Assembly (NCBI GenBank): GCA_009780825.1
Contig: WQZH01000017.1
Coordinates: forward strand, 1-49,313
Direction: 5' to 3'
Length of the DNA stretch: 49,313 nt
Origin: Desulfobulbus sp.
GTDB taxonomy: Bacteria; Desulfobacterota; Desulfobulbia; Desulfobulbales; Desulfobulbaceae
Below the pieces are notes generated by a model. That model searched no databases, was not told the DNA's origin, and worked only from the letters and a program-made list of their open reading frames with translations. Made by a program: the position numbers and the translations under genes. This document shows, one piece after another, positions 1 through 7,499 of the stretch. The first letter of the stretch is position 1. Every line of letters starts with the position of its first letter.

Positions 1-218
1 ACAAACTTGATCAATGCCTGCCGGGAAACACCCAAGCGTGTGGCTTCCTTGTCCATCGCACCCACCATCCAGGAAGGGAAATCCACATTGACGCGCTGTA
101 ACCCGCGTCCAGGGCGGCGGGCAGTGGACATATCCAGATACGGAGTCATATCCTCACCCTCGTCAAAGCGGCGATCAAATTCCTCGGCGGAAATTTCAAT
201 GGCTGTGTTTTTGGACAT
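1..218 (-). CDS. brnA: BrnA-type antitoxin (partial, runs off window start)
   Basis: The minus strand is open from an ATG at 218 to the window edge (about 72 codons). It begins MSKNTAIEISAEEFDRRFD and continues with an acidic linker, a basic RRPGRGLQRVNVDFP segment and a ribbon-helix-helix-like tail ending in GVSRQALIKF. This fits BrnA antitoxins, which neutralise BrnT and bind their own promoter through the C-terminal RHH domain. The start lies 23 bases inside the end of the BrnT reading frame, the toxin-first overlapping arrangement typical of brnTA. The last part of the RHH is outside the window, so an intact C-terminus cannot be confirmed. Confidence 0.78.
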   Translation of the reverse strand, partial: MSKNTAIEISAEEFDRRFDEGEDMTPYLDMSTARRPGRGLQRVNVDFPSWMVGAMDKEATRLGVSRQALIKF

Positions 219-468
219 AAAGCGCCTCCTCATTTTTACGGGCACGGCGACAAGAGATGATTCTAACGGCTTCCAGGCGGCAAGTAATCACTGCTGCCCA
301 ACAAACGCCATCTATGCTGCCAATCACCAAAGAGCGCGGCTCCGCCTTATAGGCGGAGTCGATCACAATATGCCTCTCATCACGCCACAGTTCTTTGGCT
401 TCCTCAAAGTCAATGCCGTGCTTGGCTTTGTTGCTCTCGCTTTTGGCTGGGTCATATTCAAATTTCAT
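196..468 (-). CDS. brnT: BrnT family toxin (type II TA ribonuclease)
   Basis: This 90-residue protein has the BrnT signature: an N-terminal MKFEYDPAKS segment, then SNKAKHGIDFEEAKELW, a central VIGSIDGVCWAAVI strand pair and the C-terminal RIISCRRARKNEEALY motif. BrnT toxins have a RelE-like fold and cleave RNA when released from BrnA. The length is normal for the family and the catalytic Arg-rich segment (RIISCRRAR) is intact. It is the first gene of an operon whose second gene, brnA, overlaps its 3' end. A sigma70-like -35 box and a perfect palindrome lie immediately upstream of the ATG, consistent with autorepression. Confidence 0.9.
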   Translation of the reverse strand: MKFEYDPAKSESNKAKHGIDFEEAKELWRDERHIVIDSAYKAEPRSLVIGSIDGVCWAAVITCRLEAVRIISCRRARKNEEALYVQKHSH

Positions 469-474
469 AGGTTG

Positions 475-503
475 AAGGTATAACTTTTATACCTTTTTGT
501 CAA
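475..503 (-). promoter_or_regulatory. brnTA promoter with palindromic operator
   Basis: Reading the minus strand, a consensus TTGACA (503-498) is followed two bases later by a perfect inverted repeat with arms AAGGTATAA and TTATACCTT around a 3-base centre (495-475). It ends six bases before the brnT ATG at 468. Any -10 element must lie inside the palindrome, so a bound repressor would block transcription. BrnA antitoxins are known to autorepress. That this palindrome is their operator is inference. Confidence 0.6.
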
Positions 504-523
504 GTTACTCTAACACCGGGTCA

Positions 524-715
524 ATGAAGAAGGCGAAGGGGTGTTCAGCGCTGAGGAAATTTTCCCTGAAGGCAATCCGGCCATGCTTTTGCGCGGGTAT
601 CGCGGCAAGCTGGGCATGACACAGAAAGAGTTGGCGGAGAAACTTGGCGTCACCCAAAACCGCGTTTCTGACATGAAAAACGGAAAACGCCAAATCTCCA
701 AAGATAAAGAGAGGA
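524..715 (+). pseudogene. Broken XRE-family HTH regulator/antitoxin
   Basis: The frame from GTG 541 encodes FSAEEIFPEGNPAMLLRGYR followed by a clear XRE helix-turn-helix (MTQKELAEKLGVTQNRVSDM). The expected start, ATG at 524 (MKKAKG...), is in a different frame, so one base has been lost between 524 and 545. After ISKDK (about 705) the sequence no longer looks like the family, which normally ends in a short C-terminal tail. The protein resembles antitoxin-type HTH proteins encoded next to RelE-like toxins. It is divergent from brnT and is followed by further decayed genes. Confidence 0.6.
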
Positions 716-881
716 TCAAGCGCACCTATGAGCAAGCAACTTCTCCTTCCCTTTCCGAGTCCCTACTCCGCTTCGGTTCAGCGGCTTCTCGAACAACCGC
801 TCACCGCGAAGGAAGAGCGGGCGAGGTGCCGCCTGAGACAGGCTGAAAACTCTCAGGCGAAGCGCTGTTCCATCCCGCGCC

Positions 882-1055
882 ATGGTAGTGACCTGCACGA
901 ATTGCAGCAACATGGTTACGCAGATGCTGGAACACATAACCGGCATTGAGCAGCTTTCCGCCTTGCAGAACCGGGTGAGCGAAGCCATGACGCAGACAGC
1001 ACAGCAGATCCGCATGGTGCAGCAAAACATTGAGCGCTATGAAAACATGTTCCAT
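882..1055 (+). pseudogene. TrbJ-like conjugation protein remnant
   Basis: The frame encodes MVVTCTNCSNMVTQM, then a helical Gln-rich stretch ending in AQQIRMVQQNIERYENMF. This matches the mature N-terminus of P-type conjugative transfer protein TrbJ, a periplasmic protein of mating-pair formation. The signal peptide that should precede MVV is not present in frame and the homology stops after about 58 residues in AT-rich sequence, so this is a fragment. No other trb gene is visible. The stretch 728-881 upstream has an open frame but nothing I recognise. Confidence 0.55.
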
Positions 1056-1167
1056 GTCGCATGTAATTATTATATTATACCGAAATATTTACATAAAATA
1101 ATTTGACAACGATATAATACCACGATTCTGGAGACTTCTTTATTTTACTGGAACCGTCAAACTTTAG

Positions 1168-1581
1168 GAATTATACCTCATCAAAGAATTCCAGCGCCTC
1201 AAGGACGAAGAGGCTCGCGCCACCTCACTTAAATGAAACCTTCAGCACACACTGGCCAAGGTCAACTACCGCATCCACGCTGACGCCATCAAGGAACGAT
1301 TGATCCCACCAGCGCTAACCAAGGCGCAGACCGTCACCGTCTATGCCAGCGAGGCCGACCTATTGAATGTCGCACTTTTCGGTATGACGGCCGCGCAATG
1401 GCGACATGCCAATCCCGGCCAGCCGGGTAATATGCGTGATGCCGCCACGTTGGAACAACTCGTCGTGTTGTCGAATCTGGAGAGTATCAACGCGGTTCTG
1501 ATTCACCAAAGACTGCCAGCGTCAGAACGCTTGGCGCAACTCAACGGCATTGCCATCACGCAGATGCGATTATTGATAGGT
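1168..1581 (+). pseudogene. KilA-N-type phage/plasmid protein, C-terminal remnant
   Basis: Read in one frame, the segment gives ELYLIKEFQRLKDEEARA, an in-frame TGA at 1234-1236 where a Trp would be expected, then NLQHTLAKVNYRIHADAIKE and TVYASEADLLNVALFGMTA through ANLES-like and LAQLNGIAI motifs. From memory this pattern fits the C-terminal half of KilA-N/ORF6N-type proteins of phages and genomic islands. A second in-frame stop (TAG 1165-1167) precedes it. No N-terminal KilA-N domain is left. The homology ends where the transposase remnant begins on the other strand. Confidence 0.5.
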
Positions 1582-1801
1582 ATCGTTTCTTCAGGTTCCG
1601 CTTGGTCCACTTACAGAACAGTTCGATTTGCCAGCGCTCTTTGCATAGTTCGGCGAGGTGGCGGGCGTTGGTCACGAAGCCATAATCGATGCTGATTTTC
1701 AGGGGTACAGGCGATCAGGCGCAGGGGTTGCTCGACCCCTTTGAGCCGGATGGTTTGATCGTTGGTGATGCCGGGGTTTTTCCGGCCGGCTCGTTTGAGC
1801 A
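1576..1801 (-). pseudogene. IS4-type transposase fragment
   Basis: The minus strand encodes RKNPGITNDQTIRLKGVEQP and, one frame over, YGFVTNARHLAELCKERWQ followed by IELFCKWTKRNLK. The ERWQIELFxKWxK block is the C-terminal region around the last catalytic Glu (the YREK-type box) of IS4-family DDE transposases. A frameshift separates the two parts and both ends are missing. No terminal inverted repeats were found. It abuts the KilA-N remnant and marks the edge of a decayed mobile region. Confidence 0.6.
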
Positions 1802-1835
1802 GATACTGGAGCGGTGTTGCTGTTCAGACGCGAGA

Positions 1836-1866
1836 TAAAAAAAGGGCGCCCTCGGGAGCATCCTTG
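1836..1866 (-). terminator. Rho-independent terminator after pduO-type gene
   Basis: On the minus strand AAGGATGC and GCGCCCTT pair with one mismatch around an 8-base loop and are followed by seven T. It lies 7 bases past the cobalamin adenosyltransferase stop codon. Confidence 0.6.
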
Positions 1867-1872
1867 CACCGA

Positions 1873-2436
1873 TCATTTCTGCCAAATCGTGTCGGCGGTT
1901 CCCAGAACTCTGTTGAGGTAACGGGCCAGGACAAAGAGGTAATCAGACAACCGGTTGAGGTACACTTGAATGGCTGCCAGCTCGCCTTCGCCGCCATCGG
2001 TCGATTCGATCAGTTGGGTCAGCCGCCGTTCGCAGCGCCGGCACACGGTTCTGCCCACATGCGCCCAGGCGGCCACCGGTTGCCCACCGGGAAGAATGAA
2101 TGCCCGCAGCTCCGGCAGGGTCTCCGACAGGGCGTCGATCCGTTGTTCAATATCCTTGGCGGCAGCGACGGGCAAAGGCGCGAGATGGGCAGAGGCGGAC
2201 GAACCCGGGGTGGTGGCGAGCCAAGCACCGGCAAGAAACAGGGCGGATTGCATCCCTGCCAGATCGCCACGCACCGCCTGCTCACCATCCGGCAAGAGCG
2301 CGGCGAGGACGCCGAGGAATGAATTGAGTTCGTCAAGATCGCCATAGGCTTCGATGCGCACATGGTGTTTGGGCACACGCTCGCCTGAGAAGAGACTGGT
2401 TTTTCCTTTGTCGCCGCCACCGGTGTACACTTTCAT
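1873..2436 (-). CDS. Cob(I)yrinic acid a,c-diamide adenosyltransferase, PduO type
   Basis: This 187-residue protein transfers the adenosyl group of ATP to cob(I)alamin to make coenzyme B12. It starts MKVYTGGGDKGKTSLFSG, the ATP-binding N-terminus of PduO-type enzymes. It carries the EAYGDLDELNSFLG helix, the VGRTVCRRCERRL active-site motif (residues about 128-140) and the closing YLNRLSDYLFVLARYLN helix. The length is normal. A strong AGGAGG lies about 9 bases upstream of the ATG, and a terminator follows directly, so it is probably monocistronic. No cobalamin riboswitch was recognised upstream. Confidence 0.93.
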   Translation of the reverse strand: MKVYTGGGDKGKTSLFSGERVPKHHVRIEAYGDLDELNSFLGVLAALLPDGEQAVRGDLAGMQSALFLAGAWLATTPGSSASAHLAPLPVAAAKDIEQRIDALSETLPELRAFILPGGQPVAAWAHVGRTVCRRCERRLTQLIESTDGGEGELAAIQVYLNRLSDYLFVLARYLNRVLGTADTIWQK

Positions 2437-2830
2437 CAGACCACTCCTCCTTCTGTTGAGATTATCAGGCGTTTTTCTGTCTACAGTTTCGAGCCATACA
2501 TAACCCGACAGGCCTGCTGCCGCCTTTTTCCACTTGCAAGAACCCGTACAATGTGCCTTTCAGCATTGTGCATTCGTGCGCTGCAACCGGCAAACCACAG
2601 CATTTTCAGGGCACGATCAAGAAATTGACGGCCCAAAACCGTTTGGCGCAGTTGTACCCGAAAACAGATTGCGTCACAAGTGACGCGGCAATAAAAACCA
2701 GACTGGCGGCACCTCTCAATGCCGCTTCCCGACGGACAGTCAAGGTCTTGGTCTGTTCCGCCACGTCCAAGATTGACCTGATTCCGTCCGTAGAAAAACC
2801 ACCTCACCCCTTTCTGGTTGCATCTCTCAT
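2437..2830. other. Intergenic region, no supported gene
   Basis: Open frames on both strands here have no recognisable motif, and the plus-strand one continues as antisense through the following gene. I see no tRNA, repeat or riboswitch. The region separates the adenosyltransferase from the terminator of the next minus-strand gene. Confidence 0.5.
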
Positions 2831-2861
2831 AAAAAAAGGCAGCCCTGGGAAGGACTGCCTT
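2831..2861 (-). terminator. Rho-independent terminator
   Basis: The minus-strand hairpin AAGGCAGTCC / GGGCTGCCTT (one mismatch) around a short CCCA-type loop is followed by a run of seven T. It lies 30 bases past the stop of the C_GCAxxG_C_C protein gene and ends its transcript. Confidence 0.8.
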
Positions 2862-2891
2862 GAGGCGCAACGTGACGACAACTGCCGGGGT

Positions 2892-3398
2892 TTATTTTCC
2901 TTGCTGCTGTTCAGCCTGCTTGGCGGCCATCCGTTCGGCTTCCTGTTCCAGCAAGGCACCCAATGCCCTGGCGGTCTCGCCGACCACTGCGATGCAGTGC
3001 TGGCGGCGGCTGTCGGGATTGTCATAGAACTCCTTGACCTGGTCCCGATCCATCCAGTCGACCCGGGCGATCTGGCCGCAATCAATGCCGCCGAACGGCG
3101 CGGTCAGTTCCTCGAAATGTTGCATCACCGCCTTGGTCGCCGCCCACATCCGGGGATTTTCCTTTTCCCCCAGGTTGGAACGGCTGTACAGCGCGCCGAT
3201 GACCGAGGTGGCGCCTACCAGGGCCCCGCAGATATGGCCGGTGCCGCCGATGCCGCCGCCGAAGGACCCCAGGGCCTTGATGACCGCAGGCTCGTTGACG
3301 CCCAGTCTTTCCAGGCCGACCATGGCCAGTACCTGGCTACAGTGCATCCGTTGCTTGAACAGCTCAACCGCCTTTTCCCGCATTTCATCCGGCCGCAT
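2892..3398 (-). CDS. C_GCAxxG_C_C family redox-active protein
   Basis: This 168-residue protein belongs to the family named for its spaced cysteines. The first Cys is in MHCSQVLAM, then comes GHICGALVGATSVIGALY (CGAxxG), and two later Cys in GGIDCGQI and RQHCIAVVG. Members are putative disulfide or metal redox proteins, frequent in anaerobes, with no settled substrate. I chose the ATG at 3398 because GGAGG lies five bases upstream of it. The frame is open 38 codons further, but that extension has no family similarity. The C-terminus is a charged AKQAEQQQ tail. It stands alone, with its own terminator. Confidence 0.85.
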   Translation of the reverse strand: MRPDEMREKAVELFKQRMHCSQVLAMVGLERLGVNEPAVIKALGSFGGGIGGTGHICGALVGATSVIGALYSRSNLGEKENPRMWAATKAVMQHFEELTAPFGGIDCGQIARVDWMDRDQVKEFYDNPDSRRQHCIAVVGETARALGALLEQEAERMAAKQAEQQQGK

Positions 3399-3545
3399 CA
3401 TTTCCTCCATGCATTGAATTGGAAGGTGAATTAACATAGTGATATTTAAATGTACCCGATTCACCCCTGATACGCACAACGATTTTTGCGGCCATGGCCA
3501 CGGTGCCAGCATTGATCCCCGCCATTCTGCACATCCTCCGCCCCT

Positions 3546-4205
3546 ATGCCGGAATCAGCCGTCATCGTCCTTGATTTCGAAACCACAGGTCACTCGCCGG
3601 CCTACGGCGACCGGCCGATCGAGGTGGGCGCGGTCCGCATCGAGCGCGGCATGGTGGTCGACCGTTTCCAGGCCTTGATGAATCCCGGCTTCACCATCAG
3701 TTGGTTCATCGAATCCCTGACCGGGATCAGCAACGAACTGGTGGCGGAGGCGCCGGATTGCGAGGAGGTCATGGCCCGGTTCGCCGACTGGATAGGCGAC
3801 ACCCCCTTGGCGGCGCACAACGCCCGCTTCGACGGCCAGTTCCTCGACGCCGAACTGGCCAGGATCGGCCGGGAGCGAACCAATCCCATGGCCTGCACCA
3901 TACTGGCCGCGCGGCGGCTGTTCCCCGAGGCACCCAACCACAAGCTCGCCTCCCTGGTCCGCCACTTGGGCATCCTCACCGACGGCACCTTCCATCGCGC
4001 CCTGTCCGACGCCGAAATGACCGGCCATCTGTGGCTTGCCCTGACCGGCCTGCTGCGCGACCGCTATCACCTGGAAGAGGTGCCCTTTGTCTTGGTACAG
4101 GCCCTGTCCCGGGTCGCCCGGACCAAGGTGGATCGCTTCATCCGCACCTACCTCGAGCAGCAGCGGATAGAGCGCCTATCCCCATCAGCGGCCTGGAGCG
4201 CCTGA
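3546..4205 (+). CDS. DnaQ-like 3'-5' exonuclease (DEDDh family)
   Basis: This 219-residue protein has the three exonuclease motifs of the DEDDh superfamily: Exo I VLDFETTG (residues 8-15, with the two metal-binding acidic residues), Exo II AAHNARFDGQFL (about 94-105) and Exo III HRALSDAEM (about 150-158, with His and Asp). It resembles PolC-type/epsilon-like proofreading exonucleases that act alone or with a polymerase. No polymerase domain is attached. The C-terminal 50 residues (RVARTKVDRFIRTYLEQQ) are outside the core. The gene is isolated between divergent or convergent neighbours. Confidence 0.88.
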   Translation: MPESAVIVLDFETTGHSPAYGDRPIEVGAVRIERGMVVDRFQALMNPGFTISWFIESLTGISNELVAEAPDCEEVMARFADWIGDTPLAAHNARFDGQFLDAELARIGRERTNPMACTILAARRLFPEAPNHKLASLVRHLGILTDGTFHRALSDAEMTGHLWLALTGLLRDRYHLEEVPFVLVQALSRVARTKVDRFIRTYLEQQRIERLSPSAAWSA

Positions 4206-4837
4206 ACCAGCCCGGCAATACTTCCAGCCAGCAACGGATCGTCCCCCTGGTGCCTGGCGGCGGTGCGTATGCCCGGTTGCGGCTCATAGGGCAAGCCCTT
4301 GGCAATCTGTTCTGCTCTCGCCTTGATCTTTGCCAAGATTGACATACGTGATCAGCAAAGCGTCACGAAATTCCCGCGGCAGATTCTCCCACTGACCGCC
4401 GTCAGCCACTCGGCCGCCGTACGCGCCGTTGTCCGTGAACCATGCCTCAAGCTCGTCAGCACCAATCTCAGCAAGCATGACCATAGTGCCAACCATCGCC
4501 TGAGATATGCAGTACTTGGTATAGTAACAAGGTCATTCATCAGCGAACAGCACTTTTTGTTTGGTCATTTCGACGAGCGCAGCGAAATGGCAGAATATGA
4601 CGCGGTCAATGGCCGGAGAGCAACGCACTCATTCCTATGCGTCGCTTGCCCGATCTGCAATACTAGAGGAATTATTCTCCTCATCCATGGCCACGGCAAT
4701 GGAACAATTGCAGAAATGACGAGAATCCTCGCGGCATCTTTGATTCAAGATAAAATAGTTGTGAACGTAATGTAGTCGAATACCGAAGGTTTGTAGATTG
4801 AGTTAGTGGCATCGGTAAGATAGGTGGTATCTGCCAT
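4206..4837 (-). pseudogene. Cassette A effector-like gene, broken
   Basis: Read leftward, ATG 4837 (AGGAG seven bases upstream) encodes MADTTYLTDATNSIYK, but the frame closes after 30 codons at 4745. Its first 16 residues match the start of the small gene at 21056 (MATVQYLADATKQTYT), which also follows a paralogous membrane-protein gene. Further on, one frame gives GQWENLPREFRDALLITYV and the next gives EQIAKGLPYEPQPG, joined by a frameshift near 4335. An interrupting TGA lies near 4530. The second block vaguely recalls C-terminal regions of secreted peptidoglycan hydrolases, but I cannot name a family. I read the stretch as one decayed gene. That it was an effector is inference. Confidence 0.4.
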
Positions 4838-4866
4838 AGCTTTCTCTCCTTGAGTATTGATGAATA

Positions 4867-5628
4867 TTACATGCCGTTACACATGCGTAAAAACCATTGT
4901 GGTTCAATTTGACGATAAACACACTCGTATACTCTCCATTGTTCTGGGATCGTATTCAGCGAAGGTAGGACTCTTCTGCGGGATTGATCTGTATAAACAT
5001 TCTCATTTTCATGATATTGCGCATTAGGGGAAACTTTTGGAGAAACAATTTGAGGTGGGTCGAGCAAAAATCCATTTTCTACACGAGGAATTTCAGGAAT
5101 ATTAACAAAATCTTTCCACACGGTGAAAAGACGGATGTCATTTTGTACATATATCATACGCATCTTACGGTATTTCTTTTCAGGTTCTATAACAATTTTT
5201 AATTCACAATACTTAGCATTTCGGTACATTGTAAAATCACCGTTATGTATTCTATAGAAATCTTCCTGAGCTGTTTTAATAGAATAGGGATCAGGATACC
5301 AGCGGTAAGTTTGACTGATATATTTTATTCCAGCACGCTTCATTTCATCAGCATTCTCTATTGGGAACAAATACCCTATGCCATGGCCATGAGAAACCCA
5401 CGGATGTTTTCTCCATCGCTGCGTCAATTCCTCAAAATCTTCACGGTGGGCACGAAAGTGAGCAATCATTTCTTCATCTGGTGGCAATCCAGTGTTTTTA
5501 GGACTTGCATGGCAACGGTACAGCACTAAGAAGCACAAAACCGCGAGACATCCGCTATAGAGAAAAAACCTCCAAGAAGTCATGAATTTGCAATACGATT
5601 TTATGGGCTTACCTTTAGAACACCGCAT
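4867..5628 (-). CDS. Cassette A membrane-anchored protein, unknown function (paralogue of 21077-21895)
   Basis: The 253-residue protein has one N-terminal membrane segment (about residues 20-40, FFLYSGCLAVLCFLVLY) and a soluble domain probably outside the cytoplasmic membrane. I use the ATG at 5628 because GGAG lies six bases before it. It shares several blocks with the protein at 21077-21895: DEEMIAHFRAHREDFEEL, WYPDPYSIKTAQ, VWKDFVNIPEIPRVENGFLL and the C-terminal YECVYRQIEPQWFLRMCNG. The gene is AT-rich compared with its neighbours, suggesting transfer. Both copies precede a small gene with a conserved YLxDAT start. A role as immunity partner of that gene is possible but unproven. Confidence 0.7.
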   Translation of the reverse strand: MRCSKGKPIKSYCKFMTSWRFFLYSGCLAVLCFLVLYRCHASPKNTGLPPDEEMIAHFRAHREDFEELTQRWRKHPWVSHGHGIGYLFPIENADEMKRAGIKYISQTYRWYPDPYSIKTAQEDFYRIHNGDFTMYRNAKYCELKIVIEPEKKYRKMRMIYVQNDIRLFTVWKDFVNIPEIPRVENGFLLDPPQIVSPKVSPNAQYHENENVYTDQSRRRVLPSLNTIPEQWRVYECVYRQIEPQWFLRMCNGM

Positions 5629-5686
5629 ACGCCACTCCAATGCTGAAGGACTTATTCATGAGCGGACTCTATGTTCTAGGGTGTCC

Positions 5687-5830
5687 ATGAACAAATTCGA
5701 TGGGCATGAAATTGATCGCAAGGCGTTGGAAGCAATCCGCATTCGGGCGGTGAAGCGAGTTGAGGCGGGAGCAAGTCCTGAAGTTGTCATGAAGGCTCTT
5801 GGGCTCAGCCGGCATCAATCGGCACAAGGC
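5687..5830 (+). pseudogene. IS630-family transposase N-terminal fragment
   Basis: From ATG 5687 the frame reads MNKFDGHEIDRKALEAIRIR, then AVKRVEAGASPEVVMKALGLSR. This is the N-terminal helix-turn-helix of IS630-type transposases that carry a KFDGRKLD-like start. The similarity ends about residue 46 and the DDE catalytic domain is absent. It lies between cassette A and the macroglobulin operon end and is probably a relic of an insertion. Confidence 0.65.
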
Positions 5831-5853
5831 CTGCTCGCCCCTGAAGAAAGGGT

Positions 5854-6642
5854 TCAGGGATTGACAAATTGTTGCGCCAGCAACAGCTCGCCAGGAAAGC
5901 GCATGGGAATGGTGAATTCCTGGCGTTTTTCCCGGGGGAGTCCTTCATCGGTAACAATGGTCAGCCGGGCGGTGGTGATGGCTCTATTTTCGCCTGGTCC
6001 GCCGTAATAGTTGATATAGACCTGATACAGCCCCCGTTCCGGCGCCGGTGAGGAAAAAATCTCCGGCCCGTAGCCCGTGGTCACATCGACGTCAAGGGTG
6101 CCGCTGGCGATGGCCTGCTGACCATACCAGGCGTGTTGGCCGCTGGGGGTGACCACGTGCAGGTCGAGGTCGGTGTTGTCGGTGTCCCAGGCCAGGATAA
6201 TACGGAGACGCGGCACAGGCTGGCTGGCCGGCGTCTGATAGAACTGGCTGCGCAGACGTTTTGCCCCCGTGCCCTCGCCCACCCGTACCTCGACGCTGTT
6301 GGCACCCACGCCAAAGCTGTAAGGCCGCCCAAAGGAGCCGTCGGCGTCAAGACGCAGCGGCATGGCGTTGCCGTTGACGATCAGCCGGGCCGGGGTGGCT
6401 GCTTGTCCCGCTGCCGCTCCGGCTGTTGCCGGTTTCCCGGCGCTGTCGATCTTGCCGCGGATCTGGGCGGTGGTGGAGGTTGATCTGTCCAACGCCGGAG
6501 TCGAGGCCGGATAATTGGCGATTTGCGTATACGACGCGTCAGGATCACCCGGCCGCCAGCCGTTCAACGGCGCGTCCAGTTGGGCCTGGGCGGTGGTCAC
6601 GGCGGCACAAACAAGGATGGCAGAAAAAATCGCGGTTCGCAT
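5854..6642 (-). CDS. DUF2135 (YfaP-like) periplasmic protein, copy 2
   Basis: This 262-residue protein has a signal peptide (first about 20 residues, ending TTAQA) and the DUF2135 domain, seen as RIILAWDTDNTDLDLHVVTP (about 151-170), HAWYGQ and LYQVYINYYG. DUF2135 is a beta-sandwich domain in E. coli YfaP, encoded with the YfaS macroglobulin. The N-terminal half (a SAGKPATAGA-type linker then LIVNGNAMPLRLDADGSFGRPYSFGVG) looks like an extra beta domain shared with the preceding copy. It is the last gene of the six-gene minus-strand operon, 5 bases after the previous stop. A 7-bp inverted repeat (CCCTGAA/TTCAGGG, 5839-5859) overlaps its stop codon but lacks a T tract. Confidence 0.88.
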   Translation of the reverse strand: MRTAIFSAILVCAAVTTAQAQLDAPLNGWRPGDPDASYTQIANYPASTPALDRSTSTTAQIRGKIDSAGKPATAGAAAGQAATPARLIVNGNAMPLRLDADGSFGRPYSFGVGANSVEVRVGEGTGAKRLRSQFYQTPASQPVPRLRIILAWDTDNTDLDLHVVTPSGQHAWYGQQAIASGTLDVDVTTGYGPEIFSSPAPERGLYQVYINYYGGPGENRAITTARLTIVTDEGLPREKRQEFTIPMRFPGELLLAQQFVNP

Positions 6643-6647
6643 GGGAT

Positions 6648-7490
6648 TCAGAGGATCAGAGAACGGATATGGGTTAACTCGCCGATCTTACGCAAGGGGA
6701 TCACGAAACTCTCCCGTCGTTCATCAGGGGTATTTTCATCGAGAATCATGGTAATGCGGCAGGTGATGATCGGCTTTTGCCGTGTCTGTTCGTTAAAATG
6801 ATAGCCGGAAGCCGCAAAATTACCCCAATAATTGACATAGAACTGATAGAGACCGCGCTGCGCCGCCGTGATGGTAAACATCTGCGGCCCGGCACCATCG
6901 ACGCTGTCCACGTCCAGACCACCGCCGCCCGTAAGCGTTGGCCGTCCCCAGAAAGCGTGCTGCCCATCCGGCGTCAGCACGTGCAGATCCACCTGGGCCT
7001 GCGGGTCGTCCCAGGCCAGGATCACCCGCATTTGAGCACGGGAGCGGCTGGTATTGGCCTCATACAGTTGCAGGCGCTGCACCGAATGCCCATCGGCATC
7101 GAGGAGTTCGATGCTGTTTGAACCAGGGCCAAAGGCATAGGGCCGGGCGAAAACACCTTGGGCGTCACTGTACAACAGCAACGGATTGCCGTTGACGGCA
7201 AGCGTCGGCGCTCTGTGCCTTGCGCCCTTCGTCCCCTGGTCTTCCTGATCTCCGGGTATTGCCCGCATCTCCTCCGGCAGGTGCCCGCGAATCAGGGTGC
7301 GCCCCCGCTGCGCGCCCCGGTCGATCAGATTGAACGGATAGGCCGCCGTCGTCGCCTCATCCGCATCGGTCAAGCCGCTGTAGGTCCAACCGCCGGAAGG
7401 CGCTTCGATCGGTTGGGAGCCGGGCTGTAAGCCGAAAGCGGGTATGGCGAGAAGACAAAGCGCCACGACCAAGAGCAGTCTTTTCAGCAT
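6648..7490 (-). CDS. DUF2135 (YfaP-like) periplasmic protein, copy 1
   Basis: This 280-residue protein has a signal peptide (MLKRLLLVVALCLLAIPAFG) and the same two-part layout as the following gene: LAVNGNPLLLYSDAQGVFARP with a GSNSIEL block, then the DUF2135 domain with RVILAWDDPQAQVDLHVLTP, HAFWG and LYQFYVNYWG. The matching architecture shows that the two are paralogues from a tandem duplication. YfaP-type proteins are encoded with YfaS macroglobulins, and in Pseudomonas aeruginosa products of the equivalent mag operon form an envelope complex with MagD. Partner binding by this copy is inference. It starts 9 bases after the DUF2300 stop. Confidence 0.88.
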   Translation of the reverse strand: MLKRLLLVVALCLLAIPAFGLQPGSQPIEAPSGGWTYSGLTDADEATTAAYPFNLIDRGAQRGRTLIRGHLPEEMRAIPGDQEDQGTKGARHRAPTLAVNGNPLLLYSDAQGVFARPYAFGPGSNSIELLDADGHSVQRLQLYEANTSRSRAQMRVILAWDDPQAQVDLHVLTPDGQHAFWGRPTLTGGGGLDVDSVDGAGPQMFTITAAQRGLYQFYVNYWGNFAASGYHFNEQTRQKPIITCRITMILDENTPDERRESFVIPLRKIGELTHIRSLIL

Positions 7491-7499
7491 GGATTTCTC

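Noticed and set aside
2553..3434. 293-codon plus-strand open frame
   Set aside because: It overlaps the C_GCAxxG_C_C gene in antisense and has no start signal or motif.
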